A DNA stretch of 64,000 nt from Chloroflexota bacterium. Lineage in GTDB: Bacteria; Chloroflexota; UBA11872. The DNA is taken from positions 94,230 through 158,229 of the forward strand of contig JAJEGF010000015.1 in the NCBI GenBank assembly GCA_022820025.1, read 5' to 3'. Under the pieces are notes generated by a model, which ran no database searches, was not told the origin of the DNA, and worked only from the letters and a program-made list of their open reading frames with translations. Positions within the stretch are counted from its first letter, which is position 1. Each line of letters opens with the position of its first letter. Of this stretch, positions 45,808-54,074 are shown in pieces. Both the position numbers and the translations under genes were made by a program.

Positions 45808-46503
45808 CTACGCGCTAGAGCCCCAGTCGGTTTCCCGCCAGAACCTCTTTCTTCGTCTCCTCAAACGCTCTCGTTTCCTACGCTCGCCAGCAGTCTCGGT
45901 TATGTGCTGCGCGTCGACGCCTGTCTCTGCTGCGTAGGCCCTGCCCTGCGCAATTCGCAGCTCCTCCTGGCGCCGAATGCCAGCCTGTGAAACAGGCCGG
46001 CCTCTGGAGGTGCTGGGATGAGACCGACTTAGTCCTTCCAGGTATCTCCGGCCAATCGGCTGCGCTTCGTCGGAACGCACCCGACGTCCCCGACGCTGAC
46101 GTGCATCAGCCTGCTCCCGAGCAGCGTCACGAATGCCCTGACTGATCCGCAGTTCATCCTGTCGCCGAAGGCTTGCCTGCGGAACATGCCTCTTTCCGGA
46201 TCGTCGATGGCTTGGCTCGATCCCTAGTACTCGACTACGACTCTGGCTACGGGACCTGGCAAGTCGTCGGCGCCTGAGATCTTCTCGTCTTTCGCGCGGC
46301 GACTTGAGCTCATTACTGGTGCGCGCGGCGAATTTCGCGTTCCGAGCTTGTTCCCTCGAGAGTATGAGAAGATATACAGTCGTGAACAATATGAATGATC
46401 CCAACACTATAGTCAACAGCCATTCTCGATGGTTGTGGCTGCCGGGCATTAGCCCAATTATCATCAGAACACCGAGCACTAAGAAGAGAATCAGCAAAGC
46501 CAT
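45808..46503 (-). CDS. unrecognised membrane protein with basic repeats, paralogue A
   Basis: 231 residues, no known family. Two N-terminal helices (1-20 and about 28-48) are followed by a very Arg-rich region containing two copies of a motif: VPQASLRRQDELRISQG (107-123) and VSQAGIRRQEELRIAQG (171-187), then ERRKRERLRRRRKRFW. A relative with one copy is encoded at 46662-47153. Base composition is clearly more A/T-rich than in neighbouring genes, suggesting foreign origin. The basic tail could bind nucleic acid at the membrane; that is speculation. Confidence 0.5.
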   Translation of the reverse strand: MALLILFLVLGVLMIIGLMPGSHNHREWLLTIVLGSFILFTTVYLLILSREQARNAKFAARTSNELKSPRERREDLRRRRLARSRSQSRSRVLGIEPSHRRSGKRHVPQASLRRQDELRISQGIRDAAREQADARQRRGRRVRSDEAQPIGRRYLEGLSRSHPSTSRGRPVSQAGIRRQEELRIAQGRAYAAETGVDAQHITETAGERRKRERLRRRRKRFWRETDWGSSA

Positions 46504-46661
46504 CCAGCTACCCTCGGCAGCCGATCTGCCCCAATACTACCCAAAGCTCGCGCAGGAAACAACTACCAGTCGAGGATCATGGGCGAAGTAGACGCTAGAC
46601 CTAGAGCACCAACGTAAATTGAATTGGGATGATGATACGAAATGACCTTATGACTCATAAT

Positions 46662-47153
46662 CTACTCCAAAACGTCACGAGATCTGCGGTGATACCCAGG
46701 CAACCAACGATTAGTCTCGCGCCTAAGCCTCTCTTTCTTGTCTGCCAGAGATTCGCTTTGCCCTCGCCAGTTGGTAGTCTCATGACCCCGTGTAGCGTCA
46801 GTCCCGTCATTCTCAGCGTCCTGCCTGCCTTGTTCGACTCGCAGTTGTATCTGGCGCTCCACTGCTGCCCGCGAGAGCCGCGGACGTGTAGGTCGCCACG
46901 CGGACGATAGCCGGTGGGCTTCTCCTCCGCCGCACGAGTCCGAGGTTTCGTCCGGTCCTCGCCTGCCTTTCTGAGCTCTGGAAACCCGAACAAACCCTTT
47001 GCTGCTCCCTGACATCCCACCGTTCCCACTAGACTCCCGCCGCCCGTCACCAATCTCCGCGACTTCCGAAGGGAATCGGTCCCGAATATGGTCAAGCAAA
47101 AGATAAACAACCAGTGCCGCGATGGCGACAACTGCCACAGCCAGCACTATCAA
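46662..47153 (-). CDS. unrecognised membrane protein with basic repeat, paralogue B (possibly frameshifted start)
   Basis: 163 residues from a TTG at 47153: a hydrophobic helix, a Gly/Ser-rich linker, the motif LSRAAVERQIQLRVEQG (93-109) shared with the gene at 45808-46503, and a tail DKKERLRRETNRW that parallels paralogue A's end. Upstream in the same frame the DNA continues as FCFGVGGSCDLGDVIST, matching the FCSGPCELGDVLQ start of the small proteins at 47434 and 47687, until a stop at 47223. Loss of one G in the run at 47215-47219 would join this to a GTG at 47226. So the true gene probably starts there, with a frameshift or assembly error. Confidence 0.45.
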   Translation of the reverse strand: MIVLAVAVVAIAALVVYLLLDHIRDRFPSEVAEIGDGRRESSGNGGMSGSSKGFVRVSRAQKGRRGPDETSDSCGGGEAHRLSSAWRPTRPRLSRAAVERQIQLRVEQGRQDAENDGTDATRGHETTNWRGQSESLADKKERLRRETNRWLPGYHRRSRDVLE

Positions 47154-47433
47154 GAAAACTATAGTCGAAATTACGTCCCCGAGGTCACAAGACCCGCCAA
47201 CTCCGAAGCAGAATCCCCCGGTTCACGAGGCACAGCGCCCCACATCTCAAGTGGCCGATCTCGACAGTTGCCGCCTAGTCGCCTGCCTCCGCAGGAGTTT
47301 CAGCGCCTCGAATCCCACGTTCCACCCAGTGCGATGTAACCCTTGACGCTGCCGGTGCCGATGTCCGGGCAACCGGCTGCGCCGTATTCCGCATCGTGCA
47401 GTAGCCCCACGAACGAATATTTAATCCTCGCTC

Positions 47434-47610
47434 TCATAGTTTGGTAGACCACGGCATTGATGGATCTTTTCCGAACTTGATAAAGAACCTGAGAATCCCT
47501 ATCAACACTACCAGTCCGACTACGACGAATCCCGCAAGCTGAAGAATGTCTCCAAGCTCACAGGCTCCTGAGCAGAAGTCGAAGAGGTCGCTATAGTCGC
47601 GCTCAATCAC
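47434..47610 (-). CDS. small Cys-motif membrane protein, copy 1
   Basis: 58 residues from a GTG at 47610: MIERDYSDLFDFCSGACELG, then DILQLAGFVVVG and the rest of one transmembrane helix, ending in a basic/Pro-rich tail. It is plainly homologous to the protein encoded at 47687-47869. The paralogy is what makes this short frame credible. The Shine-Dalgarno is weak. No family recognised; an FCSGxCELGD motif ahead of the helix is its signature. Confidence 0.55.
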   Translation of the reverse strand: MIERDYSDLFDFCSGACELGDILQLAGFVVVGLVVLIGILRFFIKFGKDPSMPWSTKL

Positions 47611-47686
47611 TGTTCGTCACTCACAGGCTTGATGGCCGCGAACCAGACGAGCCGTCCGTCTCGCGCATGCGACTTCATCTCGATCA

Positions 47687-47869
47687 CTAGCCATGGCCGC
47701 CAGGAAACAGTCCATATGACCCTCGCTTTGCTCGGTATCGAACCCAGGCGATGGATCCACCAAAAATGACTAAGAACAGAACGACAATCGCGACTATCTG
47801 CAGTACGTCGCCAAGTTCACAAGGCCCCGAGCAGAAGTCGAACAGCCCGCTGTAGTCCTTCTCAAGCAC
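47687..47869 (-). CDS. small Cys-motif membrane protein, copy 2
   Basis: 60 residues from a GTG at 47869, beginning MLEKDYSGLFDFCSGPCELG, then DVLQIVAIVVLFLVIFGGS, a single helix, and a short basic tail (RYRAKRG). 16 of the first 20 residues match copy 1. GAGGATGG lies about 12 bases upstream. No named family is known to me. The two copies plus the related N-terminus near 47150-47226 form a local family. Confidence 0.55.
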   Translation of the reverse strand: MLEKDYSGLFDFCSGPCELGDVLQIVAIVVLFLVIFGGSIAWVRYRAKRGSYGLFPGGHG

Positions 47870-47928
47870 GTGAGCCCATCCTCATAGCGACACAAACACC
47901 TTCACTTGGGCCTGCGCTCACGTTACTG

Positions 47929-48681
47929 CTACTCCCTCAGGTGTTTTAGCGCCTCGAACTCGGCCATGCCGCCCAGCGCGATGTAGCCCTTGTCGCTGCC
48001 GGCGCTGATGAAGGTGCAGCCGGCGGCCACCCACTTCTCGACCTGCTCCACGTTGCCGGCGGCGATGCCGGGGGCTTTGCCGTGCTTCTGGCAGGCTTCG
48101 ATCATCCGCATCACGGCTTCGTCGTGTTCGGCGGAGTCGCGGGCGAATCCGATGGAGTTCGCGAGGTCGGCGGGGCCCAGCCAGCAGCCGTCGATGCCGT
48201 CCACGGCCATGATGTCGTCGGCGTTCTCGATGGCTTCCTTTGATTCCAACTGGATGGCCACAAAGGCCTCGTCATTGAAGCGCTCGATGTAGTCGGGTCC
48301 GTAGGCGCTGGCGCCGCCTGCCCCGTTGGAGCGGCCGCCGGCCGGCGGGAAGCGTGAGGCAAAGGCCGCCGCTTCGGCCTGCTCAACCGTGTCGACCATC
48401 GGGACGATGATCCCCAGCGCGCCTTCGTCCAGCAGCCGCCCGATCTCGTCGTAGCGATTCACCAGCGCGCGCGCCATCGGAATCGAGCCGCCGGCACGCA
48501 CGGCCATGAATGCCAGCATGGAGGAATAGCGGTCCCAGCTGCCGTGCTGGTTGTCGATCAGCACCCAGTCGAACCCCATGCTCGCCAACATCTCTGCGGG
48601 GAATGGAACACCGAGGCCGCAGCCGGCCCCGAGTGCAACCTTGCCCTGCTCCATGCGTTGCTTTGCCGTGTTGGTAATCAC
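47929..48681 (-). CDS. HpcH/HpaI aldolase family protein
   Basis: Class II pyruvate aldolase (2-keto-3-deoxy acid cleavage), 250 residues. Metal and pyruvate site: His in IDNQHGSWD, Arg in MARALVNRYDE, Glu in IQLESKEAIEN, Asp in GCWLGPADLANSIG. It releases pyruvate and an aldehyde from 2-keto-4-hydroxy acids. On the same strand upstream are an O-methyltransferase and mmsA. A second paralogue is at 55820-56569. Confidence 0.87.
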   Translation of the reverse strand: MITNTAKQRMEQGKVALGAGCGLGVPFPAEMLASMGFDWVLIDNQHGSWDRYSSMLAFMAVRAGGSIPMARALVNRYDEIGRLLDEGALGIIVPMVDTVEQAEAAAFASRFPPAGGRSNGAGGASAYGPDYIERFNDEAFVAIQLESKEAIENADDIMAVDGIDGCWLGPADLANSIGFARDSAEHDEAVMRMIEACQKHGKAPGIAAGNVEQVEKWVAAGCTFISAGSDKGYIALGGMAEFEALKHLRE

Positions 48682-48808
48682 CAGTTCGTGCTCCGTTCAA
48701 ACCAAGGCTGTGTGCCGCGTATGACGCTAGGCGGCAGCGGCAGGTTCGTCAATTGCGGTTGTCCAGGTGGCCGTACGCGCCGGCCGCGGACTCCCGAATA
48801 GAGGCGTT

Positions 48809-49474
48809 TCAGCCCCGTTTGACTCCGATGCCGACACCGTCGCCGATCTGCACGATGGTCGAGTCCAACTGCGGATGATCCAGGAACGACCGGTTGAACG
48901 ACCGGATGATCGGCGTCCACTGGCGCGGACGGTTCGGATCGTCGGTCTCCATCGCCGCCTGGCCGCCCCACAGCAGATTGTCGACGCAGACGACGCCGCC
49001 CGGACGCAGCCGATCCACACACGCCTCCAGGTACGCGGGATAGTCGTCCTTGTTCGCGTCGATGTAGGCGAAGTCGAACGGGCCGGGAAGGTCTGCCAGC
49101 AAGTCCAGCGCCGCGCCGCAGCGCAACTCAACACGATCGATTACCCGTTCGTGCGTGAGGTGCTCGCGGGCGCGTTCGAGTATCTCGGCATCGATGTCGA
49201 GGCAGATCAGGCGACCGTCGCGCGGTAGGGCGCCGGCGATCCAGGTCGCCGAGTAGCCGAGGTTTGTGCCGATTTCCAGGGCCGTCCGGGCGCCGCAGGC
49301 GCGCACCAGCGTCGCCAGCAGCCGCGCGGACTCGCGCTCAGTTATCGGCTCGCGGTCCTTTGCGGCCTCTCGCTCGATTCGGGCTTGGGCCCCGCTGATC
49401 GCGGGATGAATGTCTTGCAGATAGGCCCAGTCGCGTGCGGGGCGGTCGGGATCCAGGCGTCGGCGGGCAGACAT
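48809..49474 (-). CDS. O-methyltransferase, catechol/caffeoyl-CoA type
   Basis: 221 residues from the ATG at 49474, 7 bases after the mmsA stop. SAM-binding motif I is ALEIGTNLGYSATWIAGAL, acidic motif ICLDIDAEILERA, metal-binding DANKDD in FDFAYIDANKDDYPAYLE, then VVCVDNLLWGG. This is the small Mg2+-dependent O-methyltransferase family. It is translationally close to mmsA; the target is unknown. Confidence 0.87.
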   Translation of the reverse strand: MSARRRLDPDRPARDWAYLQDIHPAISGAQARIEREAAKDREPITERESARLLATLVRACGARTALEIGTNLGYSATWIAGALPRDGRLICLDIDAEILERAREHLTHERVIDRVELRCGAALDLLADLPGPFDFAYIDANKDDYPAYLEACVDRLRPGGVVCVDNLLWGGQAAMETDDPNRPRQWTPIIRSFNRSFLDHPQLDSTIVQIGDGVGIGVKRG

Positions 49475-49481
49475 TGGCGGC

Positions 49482-50972
49482 TCAGTCCCAGGGGTCGCGG
49501 CCGTCAGTCGACTTCGGCCAGCGCGAGACGACGACTTTCGGATCGGTAAAGAAGCGCACGGCGTCTCCGGCTTGTCCATGCAAGTCGCCAAAGAACGACG
49601 CCTTGCGCCCCGCGAACGGGAAGAACGCCATCGGCGCGGCCACGCCCACGTTCACACCCACGTTTCCGATGTTGACGCCGGAAACAAACTCGCGAGCCGC
49701 CGCACCGCTGTTGGTGTAGATCGAGGCGGCATTGCCGAAGGGGCTGGCTTCGATCATGTCCATCGCCTCTTGCAGCGTGCCAACCCGCAGCAGGCTGGCC
49801 ACCGGCCCGAAAACCTCTTCCTGCGAGATCCGCATGTCCGGGGTGACCTCGTCGACCACCGTCGGACCGACCCAGTAGCCGTTGGGCAGACCCTCGGCGG
49901 TGGCGCCGCGGCCGTCGGCCACCATCCGTGCGCCGGCTGACGCGGCATCGTCGAGCGTAGCCAGGATTCGATCGCGAGAGTCCCGCGAAATCACCGGCCC
50001 CATGCCGACGTCCGGGTCCAGCCCGTCGCCCAGCCGCAGGGCCTGCGCGGCGGCCGTCAGGCGGTCGGTGAATTCGGAGTAGACATCGTTCTGCGCCACC
50101 ACCACCGACCCGGCCAGGCACCGCTGGCCGGCGCAGCCGAATGTGGAACCCATCAGGTTGGGAATCGCGGCGTCCAGGTTGGCGTCGGGCAGTATCACCA
50201 GGTGATTCTTGGCCCCGCCCTGCGCCTGGACCCGCTTGCCGTGCTGCCCTGCCAGCTCGTAGATGCGTTGCGCGACCGGCGTGGTTCCGACAAACGAGAC
50301 GCCCTGCACGCGCGGATCCGCGATCAGCGCCTCCGCCGTCTCCGCGCCGCCGTGCACCAGGTTGATGACGCCCGCGGGGAATCCGGCCTCGGCGATCAGG
50401 TCCATCATCCGCGCCTGGCTAATTGGCGTTTGCGGCGACGGCTTTATGACGTAAGTGTTGCCGGTGGCCAGCGCATAGGGCGCGAACCAGAAAGGAACCA
50501 TCGACGGAAAGTTGAAGGGGCCGATCTGGACAAACACCCCCATCGGCTCGCGGATCGAGGTCTCATCGATGCCTGCCGCGATGTCGGCCGAAAAGTCCCC
50601 CATCTGCAGGGTGGGGATTCCGGCCGCGACCTCGATGTTCTCCAGGGTCCGAATGAGTTCGCCGCGCGCTTCTTCCAGCGTCTTGCCGTTTTCGATGGTG
50701 ATCGTGCGCGACAGGTCCTCGAACTGCTCCTCGACCAGGTGATGCAGCCGGAACAGCAACCGTCCACGTTCCACCGCGGGCGTCGCGCGCCACGAGTCGA
50801 ATGCGTCGTGAGCGGCCCCCACGGCATCCGCCACATCGTCGTTGGACGACATCGGCGCCTCGGCAACCACCCCGCCCGAGGCGGGGTTCGTGACTTCCGC
50901 GGCATCCGTGCCGCGCGGCGCCGTCCATTCACCCGCGATCCAGTTTTGGAGCGTCTCTACCTCCGCAGCCAT
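49482..50972 (-). CDS. mmsA: methylmalonate-semialdehyde dehydrogenase (CoA-acylating)
   Basis: ALDH-superfamily enzyme that converts methylmalonate or malonate semialdehyde to propionyl- or acetyl-CoA, in valine, thymine and inositol breakdown. 496 residues from the ATG at 50972 with a perfect AAGGAGGT. NAD/CoA subgroup markers: ITIENGKTLEEARGELIRTLENIEVA, GPFNFPSMVPFWFAPYAL, catalytic Cys285 in GCAGQRCLAG, VGVAAPMAFFPFAGRKASFFGD. First gene of a block with an O-methyltransferase and an aldolase. Confidence 0.94.
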   Translation of the reverse strand: MAAEVETLQNWIAGEWTAPRGTDAAEVTNPASGGVVAEAPMSSNDDVADAVGAAHDAFDSWRATPAVERGRLLFRLHHLVEEQFEDLSRTITIENGKTLEEARGELIRTLENIEVAAGIPTLQMGDFSADIAAGIDETSIREPMGVFVQIGPFNFPSMVPFWFAPYALATGNTYVIKPSPQTPISQARMMDLIAEAGFPAGVINLVHGGAETAEALIADPRVQGVSFVGTTPVAQRIYELAGQHGKRVQAQGGAKNHLVILPDANLDAAIPNLMGSTFGCAGQRCLAGSVVVAQNDVYSEFTDRLTAAAQALRLGDGLDPDVGMGPVISRDSRDRILATLDDAASAGARMVADGRGATAEGLPNGYWVGPTVVDEVTPDMRISQEEVFGPVASLLRVGTLQEAMDMIEASPFGNAASIYTNSGAAAREFVSGVNIGNVGVNVGVAAPMAFFPFAGRKASFFGDLHGQAGDAVRFFTDPKVVVSRWPKSTDGRDPWD

Positions 50973-51064
50973 GTCGCGGACCTCCTTGCCTTTTGCTTCG
51001 CGCGACGATACGACACCGGCGCTGCCGCGCGTAGACTGTCGCGCTTCCCCGATGGCGGAACCCC

Positions 51065-52210
51065 ATGGTCGCACTCGCGCTCTCCACCCGCGATCCAGCA
51101 ACGGCAATCGGTCAGCCGATCGACGCCCTGGATACGCCGGCCCTGGTCTTGGACCTGGACGTCGTTGAGGCCAACATTGCCCGCACCGTCGAGATCGCCC
51201 AGGCCGCCGGCGCGCGGCTGCGCCCGCACATCAAGACCCACCGCATGCTGGCGGTCGCCGAACGCCAGATCGAGGCCGGCGCCCAGGGCATCTGCTGCGC
51301 CAAGACCGGGGAGGCCGAGGTCTTTGCCGACGGGGGCATCGACGACATCTTCATTGCCAACCAGGTCGTTGGTCCGGCCAAGATGCGCCGGCTGCGCGCT
51401 CTGGCGGAGCGCGTCCGGCTGGCCGTGGGCGTCGATCACCCCGAACAGATCGACCTGCTCAGCCAGGCCTTTCGCAGGGCCGATCCGCTGGACATCAGCA
51501 TCGAGATCGACGTCGGGCAGCGCCGTACCGGCGTTGTGGAACCCCATGAGGCCGTAGATTTGGCCCAGCGAATCCTGGATTCGCCGGGGCTCGCCCTGCG
51601 CGGCGTCTACACCCACGAAGGGCACGACTACGCCGCCCAAGACGACGCGGACCTGGCCGTGATCGCCGACCAGGCCCAGCGCCAGATGCTTGAGGCCGCG
51701 CAGGCCATTCGCGACGCCACCGGCGCGCCCTGTGAGGTCAGCATGGGATCGACGCCGTCGCTCTTTGCGCGCAAGTTTCATGCGGGCATCGATGAACTTC
51801 GGCCGGGTACCGCGGTCTTCAACGACGGCTCTCACGCCAACTTCCTGGGCCACACCGACTGGTGCGCGGCCACGGTGCTGGCCACGGTGGTCAACCTTCC
51901 CACGCCCGAGCGCGTCGTGGTGGACGCCGGCGCCAAGGCGCTGACTTCTGATCGCCGGGGGCCCAGCATCCTCGAGAACAGTGGCTTCGGCATGGTCGTT
52001 GGCCAGCCGGAAGCCACTATCGTTAGCCTCTCCGACGAGCACGGCGTGCTCTCGGTCCCGGACGCAGGCGCCTACTCCATCGGCGGGGTGATCCGGATCA
52101 TCCCCAATCACATTTGCCCATGCGTCAACCTCTACGATCATGCCTTCGTCGCCCGTGAAGGCGTCGTCGAGGATGTCTGGGAAGTCTCGGCTCGCGGGCA
52201 GAGCCAGTAG
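51065..52210 (+). CDS. DSD1-family PLP enzyme (D-threonine aldolase/D-serine dehydratase-like)
   Basis: Alanine-racemase-fold PLP enzyme, 381 residues. The PLP Lys is in LRPHIKTHRM near residue 58; the family's metal-binding HxC is in IPNHICPCVNLYDHAF near the C-terminus. MGSTPSLFARKF and FNDGSHANFLG carry other cofactor contacts. It cleaves or dehydrates D-3-hydroxy amino acids with Mn2+ or Zn2+. Divergent from mmsA across 92 bases; the next SDR gene begins 36 bases downstream, so they form a likely pair. Confidence 0.88.
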   Translation: MVALALSTRDPATAIGQPIDALDTPALVLDLDVVEANIARTVEIAQAAGARLRPHIKTHRMLAVAERQIEAGAQGICCAKTGEAEVFADGGIDDIFIANQVVGPAKMRRLRALAERVRLAVGVDHPEQIDLLSQAFRRADPLDISIEIDVGQRRTGVVEPHEAVDLAQRILDSPGLALRGVYTHEGHDYAAQDDADLAVIADQAQRQMLEAAQAIRDATGAPCEVSMGSTPSLFARKFHAGIDELRPGTAVFNDGSHANFLGHTDWCAATVLATVVNLPTPERVVVDAGAKALTSDRRGPSILENSGFGMVVGQPEATIVSLSDEHGVLSVPDAGAYSIGGVIRIIPNHICPCVNLYDHAFVAREGVVEDVWEVSARGQSQ

Positions 52211-52246
52211 CCGGCCCGGATCGCCGGAAAGGGGATACGACGCGTC

Positions 52247-53017
52247 ATGGGAGCCCTTGATGGCCAGGCCGCCCTTGTCACCGGAGGCGGCAGCGGCATC
52301 GGCCGGGCGGCCGCCCTGGCGCTGGCGGGCGATGGCGCCTCGGTGGCTCTGGTAGGTCGTCGCGCCCACTTGCTCAAGGAGAGCGCTCAGCTGATAAAAG
52401 CCTCGACCGGCGCCCGTGCATTGGTCCTGCCCGCCGATCTCGGCGATGCCGAGGCCGCCCGAGACACCGTCAACCAAACCCTTGCCGCCTTCGGTCGCCT
52501 GGACATCCTGGTCAACAACGCCGGCGCCAACACCGCGTCGCGCAGCGTGGGCACGACGAGTGCCGACGATATCGACACGCTGACGCGCATCAACGTGACC
52601 GGCCCTCTCTCCCTGACCCAGGCGGCGCTGCCGGGCATGCTCGAACGCGGGGGCGGGGTGATCGTCACGGTGGCGTCGTACTCGGTCTTGAGCCCCGGGC
52701 CACCCGGCGGGACGGCCTACAGCGTTTCCAAGGCGGCGGTCGTCGCCCTGATGAAGGCCATTAACGTCGAGTACCGCAACCGCGGAATCCGGGCCTGCAC
52801 CATCTATCCCGGTGAAGTGGACACGGCGATGCTGGACGCCCGCCCGCTCGTACCCGGCGCCGAGGCCCGCGCGTCCATGATGCACGCCGAGGACATTGCC
52901 CAGATCATCCTGCTCTGCGCCCGCATGCCGGCCCGCACGCTGGTCGAAGACATCTACGTCCGCCCCACTCACCTGCGCAACATGCAAGCCGACATTGCCG
53001 CCGCGATGGAGTTCTAG
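52247..53017 (+). CDS. short-chain dehydrogenase/reductase
   Basis: Classical SDR, 256 residues. Cofactor motif TGGGSGIGRA, NNAG, catalytic Ser in VASYSVLSPG, and Tyr/Lys in AYSVSKAA. R at VALVGRR suggests NADP(H). It shares a distinctive C-terminal half (CTIYPGEVDTAML, YVRPTHLRNMQADIAAAME) with the SDR at 55056-55823, so the two are paralogues. A hairpin terminator follows. Confidence 0.9.
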   Translation: MGALDGQAALVTGGGSGIGRAAALALAGDGASVALVGRRAHLLKESAQLIKASTGARALVLPADLGDAEAARDTVNQTLAAFGRLDILVNNAGANTASRSVGTTSADDIDTLTRINVTGPLSLTQAALPGMLERGGGVIVTVASYSVLSPGPPGGTAYSVSKAAVVALMKAINVEYRNRGIRACTIYPGEVDTAMLDARPLVPGAEARASMMHAEDIAQIILLCARMPARTLVEDIYVRPTHLRNMQADIAAAMEF

Positions 53018-53070
53018 CCGACGCCGCAGGCGTGAACCCGGCGGTGGGACTGGGCCGGGGGTGAAGGGGG

Positions 53071-53123
53071 AGCTGTCTCTGGCCAGCCGGCCCCCAGAGG
53101 GGGCCGGCTGGCCAGAGACAGCT
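53071..53123 (+). terminator. 25-bp perfect hairpin after SDR
   Basis: Arms 53071-53095 and 53099-53123 pair perfectly over 25 bases around the loop AGA. A T6 run follows at 53132-53137. It ends the DSD1-SDR unit but is far longer than a usual intrinsic terminator, so it could also be a dispersed hairpin repeat. Confidence 0.65.
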
Positions 53124-53442
53124 TGGGCCGGATTTTTTGGCGAGTCGGCGAGGAATGTTGGGACGGCTGGACGGCGCCGGCGACGCTGAGGACGCAGACG
53201 TGGCGAGGGGATGGGGCGGCGTCTTGACCGGAAGATGCCGGTCTGAAACCGGCCTCGACCCAACCGGAGCAACAAGCGGGGGGCGACGGGTGGCGGAAGC
53301 GGTGAGCAGTCGGACGAGGCGGGCGAGCATGGAGATCCGGGGGAGGGATGCGGCTAGAGCGCCCTATTGTACCCCAAATGATTACGGACAGCAATAAGGG
53401 CAGGGATGAGGCATGAAAGGCGGGGGGTGGGCGCGACTAGGG
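53124..53442. other. intergenic, no gene seen
   Basis: About 300 bases without a credible gene; a small hairpin GCCGGT-5-ACCGGC lies near 53237. Frames on both strands lack domains and good starts. Confidence 0.5.
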
Positions 53443-53559
53443 ATGTGTTCAGTGGACCGGGGCAATGTGTTCAGTTTTTTGCCCGATGTGTTCAGTTTCC
53501 GGGCCAATGTGTCTAGTTTTCGGCCAAATGTGTTCACTTTTGGGCCCGATGTGTTCAGT
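53443..53559. repeat. 21-bp tandem repeat array A (6 units)
   Basis: ATGTGTTCAGT-like cores begin at 53443, 53465, 53486, 53507, 53528 and 53549: one 22-base step, then four of 21. Between cores lie 10 variable bases, mostly T-rich then G/C-rich. Unit 4 reads ATGTGTCTAGT and unit 5 ATGTGTTCACT. A second array with the same core and orientation lies at 53767. Confidence 0.85.
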
Positions 53560-53643
53560 GAGGAAGTGGAGAGGGGCGAGGGGAGAGCAGTGAGAGTCGG
53601 AGTGGGAGGTTGGGGATCGGGCGTGGATGGAAGGCGGGATTCC

Positions 53644-53946
53644 CCCTTCGACAGGCTCAGGGCAGGCCCCTTCGGTAGGCCCAGGACAGGCTCTTTCGAC
53701 AGGCTCTTCGGGGACGCCGAGATCACGGTGGGAGCGGGCCGGAGGCGGGCGTGAGCAATCCCTGGGATGTGTCCACTTTGTCGGGCCAATGTGTCAATTT
53801 TTTGGGCCTGAGGTGTCCAGTTTGGCGGGCAATGTGTCCAGTTTTCGCCGACATGTGTCCAGTATTGGGAGGCGCGCGTGCCCCTCACGGTTCCCGCCCT
53901 TCGGGGGTCTCAGACAGGTCCTTCGACTGGCTCAGGACAGGCTTAT
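53644..53946. repeat. dispersed CTTCGACAGGCTCAGG-type short repeats
   Basis: Copies of the CCTTCGACAGGCTCAGGAC-like element, common in intergenic DNA of many uncultured bacteria, at about 53646, 53669 (degenerate), 53693 (shortened) and 53922. Spurious frames across them give FDRLRAG or STGSGQA peptides. They flank array B. Confidence 0.6.
53767..53863. repeat. 21/22-bp tandem repeat array B (5 units)
   Basis: ATGTGTCCAGT-like cores begin at 53767, 53789, 53811 (AGGTGTCCAGT), 53832 and 53853. Same orientation as array A, but the consensus is shifted from TTCAGT to TCCAGT. Confidence 0.85.
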
Positions 53947-54074
53947 TTCAGACGCCGGGATGACTGGCAGCTGGGGGTATTGGATGGTGGGAGTGCGGCC
54001 GGGGGTTCGCCGGCAGGGGCGGATTCCAGACGCTTTCAGGTTCCAGGGTGCGTGCAGCCAAGGCGACGGGGTTT

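Noticed and set aside
45640..47930. Prophage remnant
   Set aside because: No integrase, capsid, tail or lysis gene and no att repeats seen; low GC alone is not enough.
50957..53275. 772-codon antisense frame over the DSD1 and SDR genes
   Set aside because: Long open frames opposite real genes are common at this GC content. It has no domain, and both + strand genes have clear motifs and starts.
53443..53863. CRISPR array
   Set aside because: Units are 21 to 22 bases in all, leaving only about 10 variable bases, too short for spacers; no cas genes.
53443..53863. Tn7-like transposon end
   Set aside because: Core resembles TnsB-type sites, but both blocks face the same way and no tns genes are seen; kept only as a hypothesis.
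53382..53888. Protein made of heptad repeats across the 21-bp arrays
   Set aside because: A 21-bp period makes any frame look like heptads; 22-base steps shift the frame, so the DNA and not the protein is conserved.
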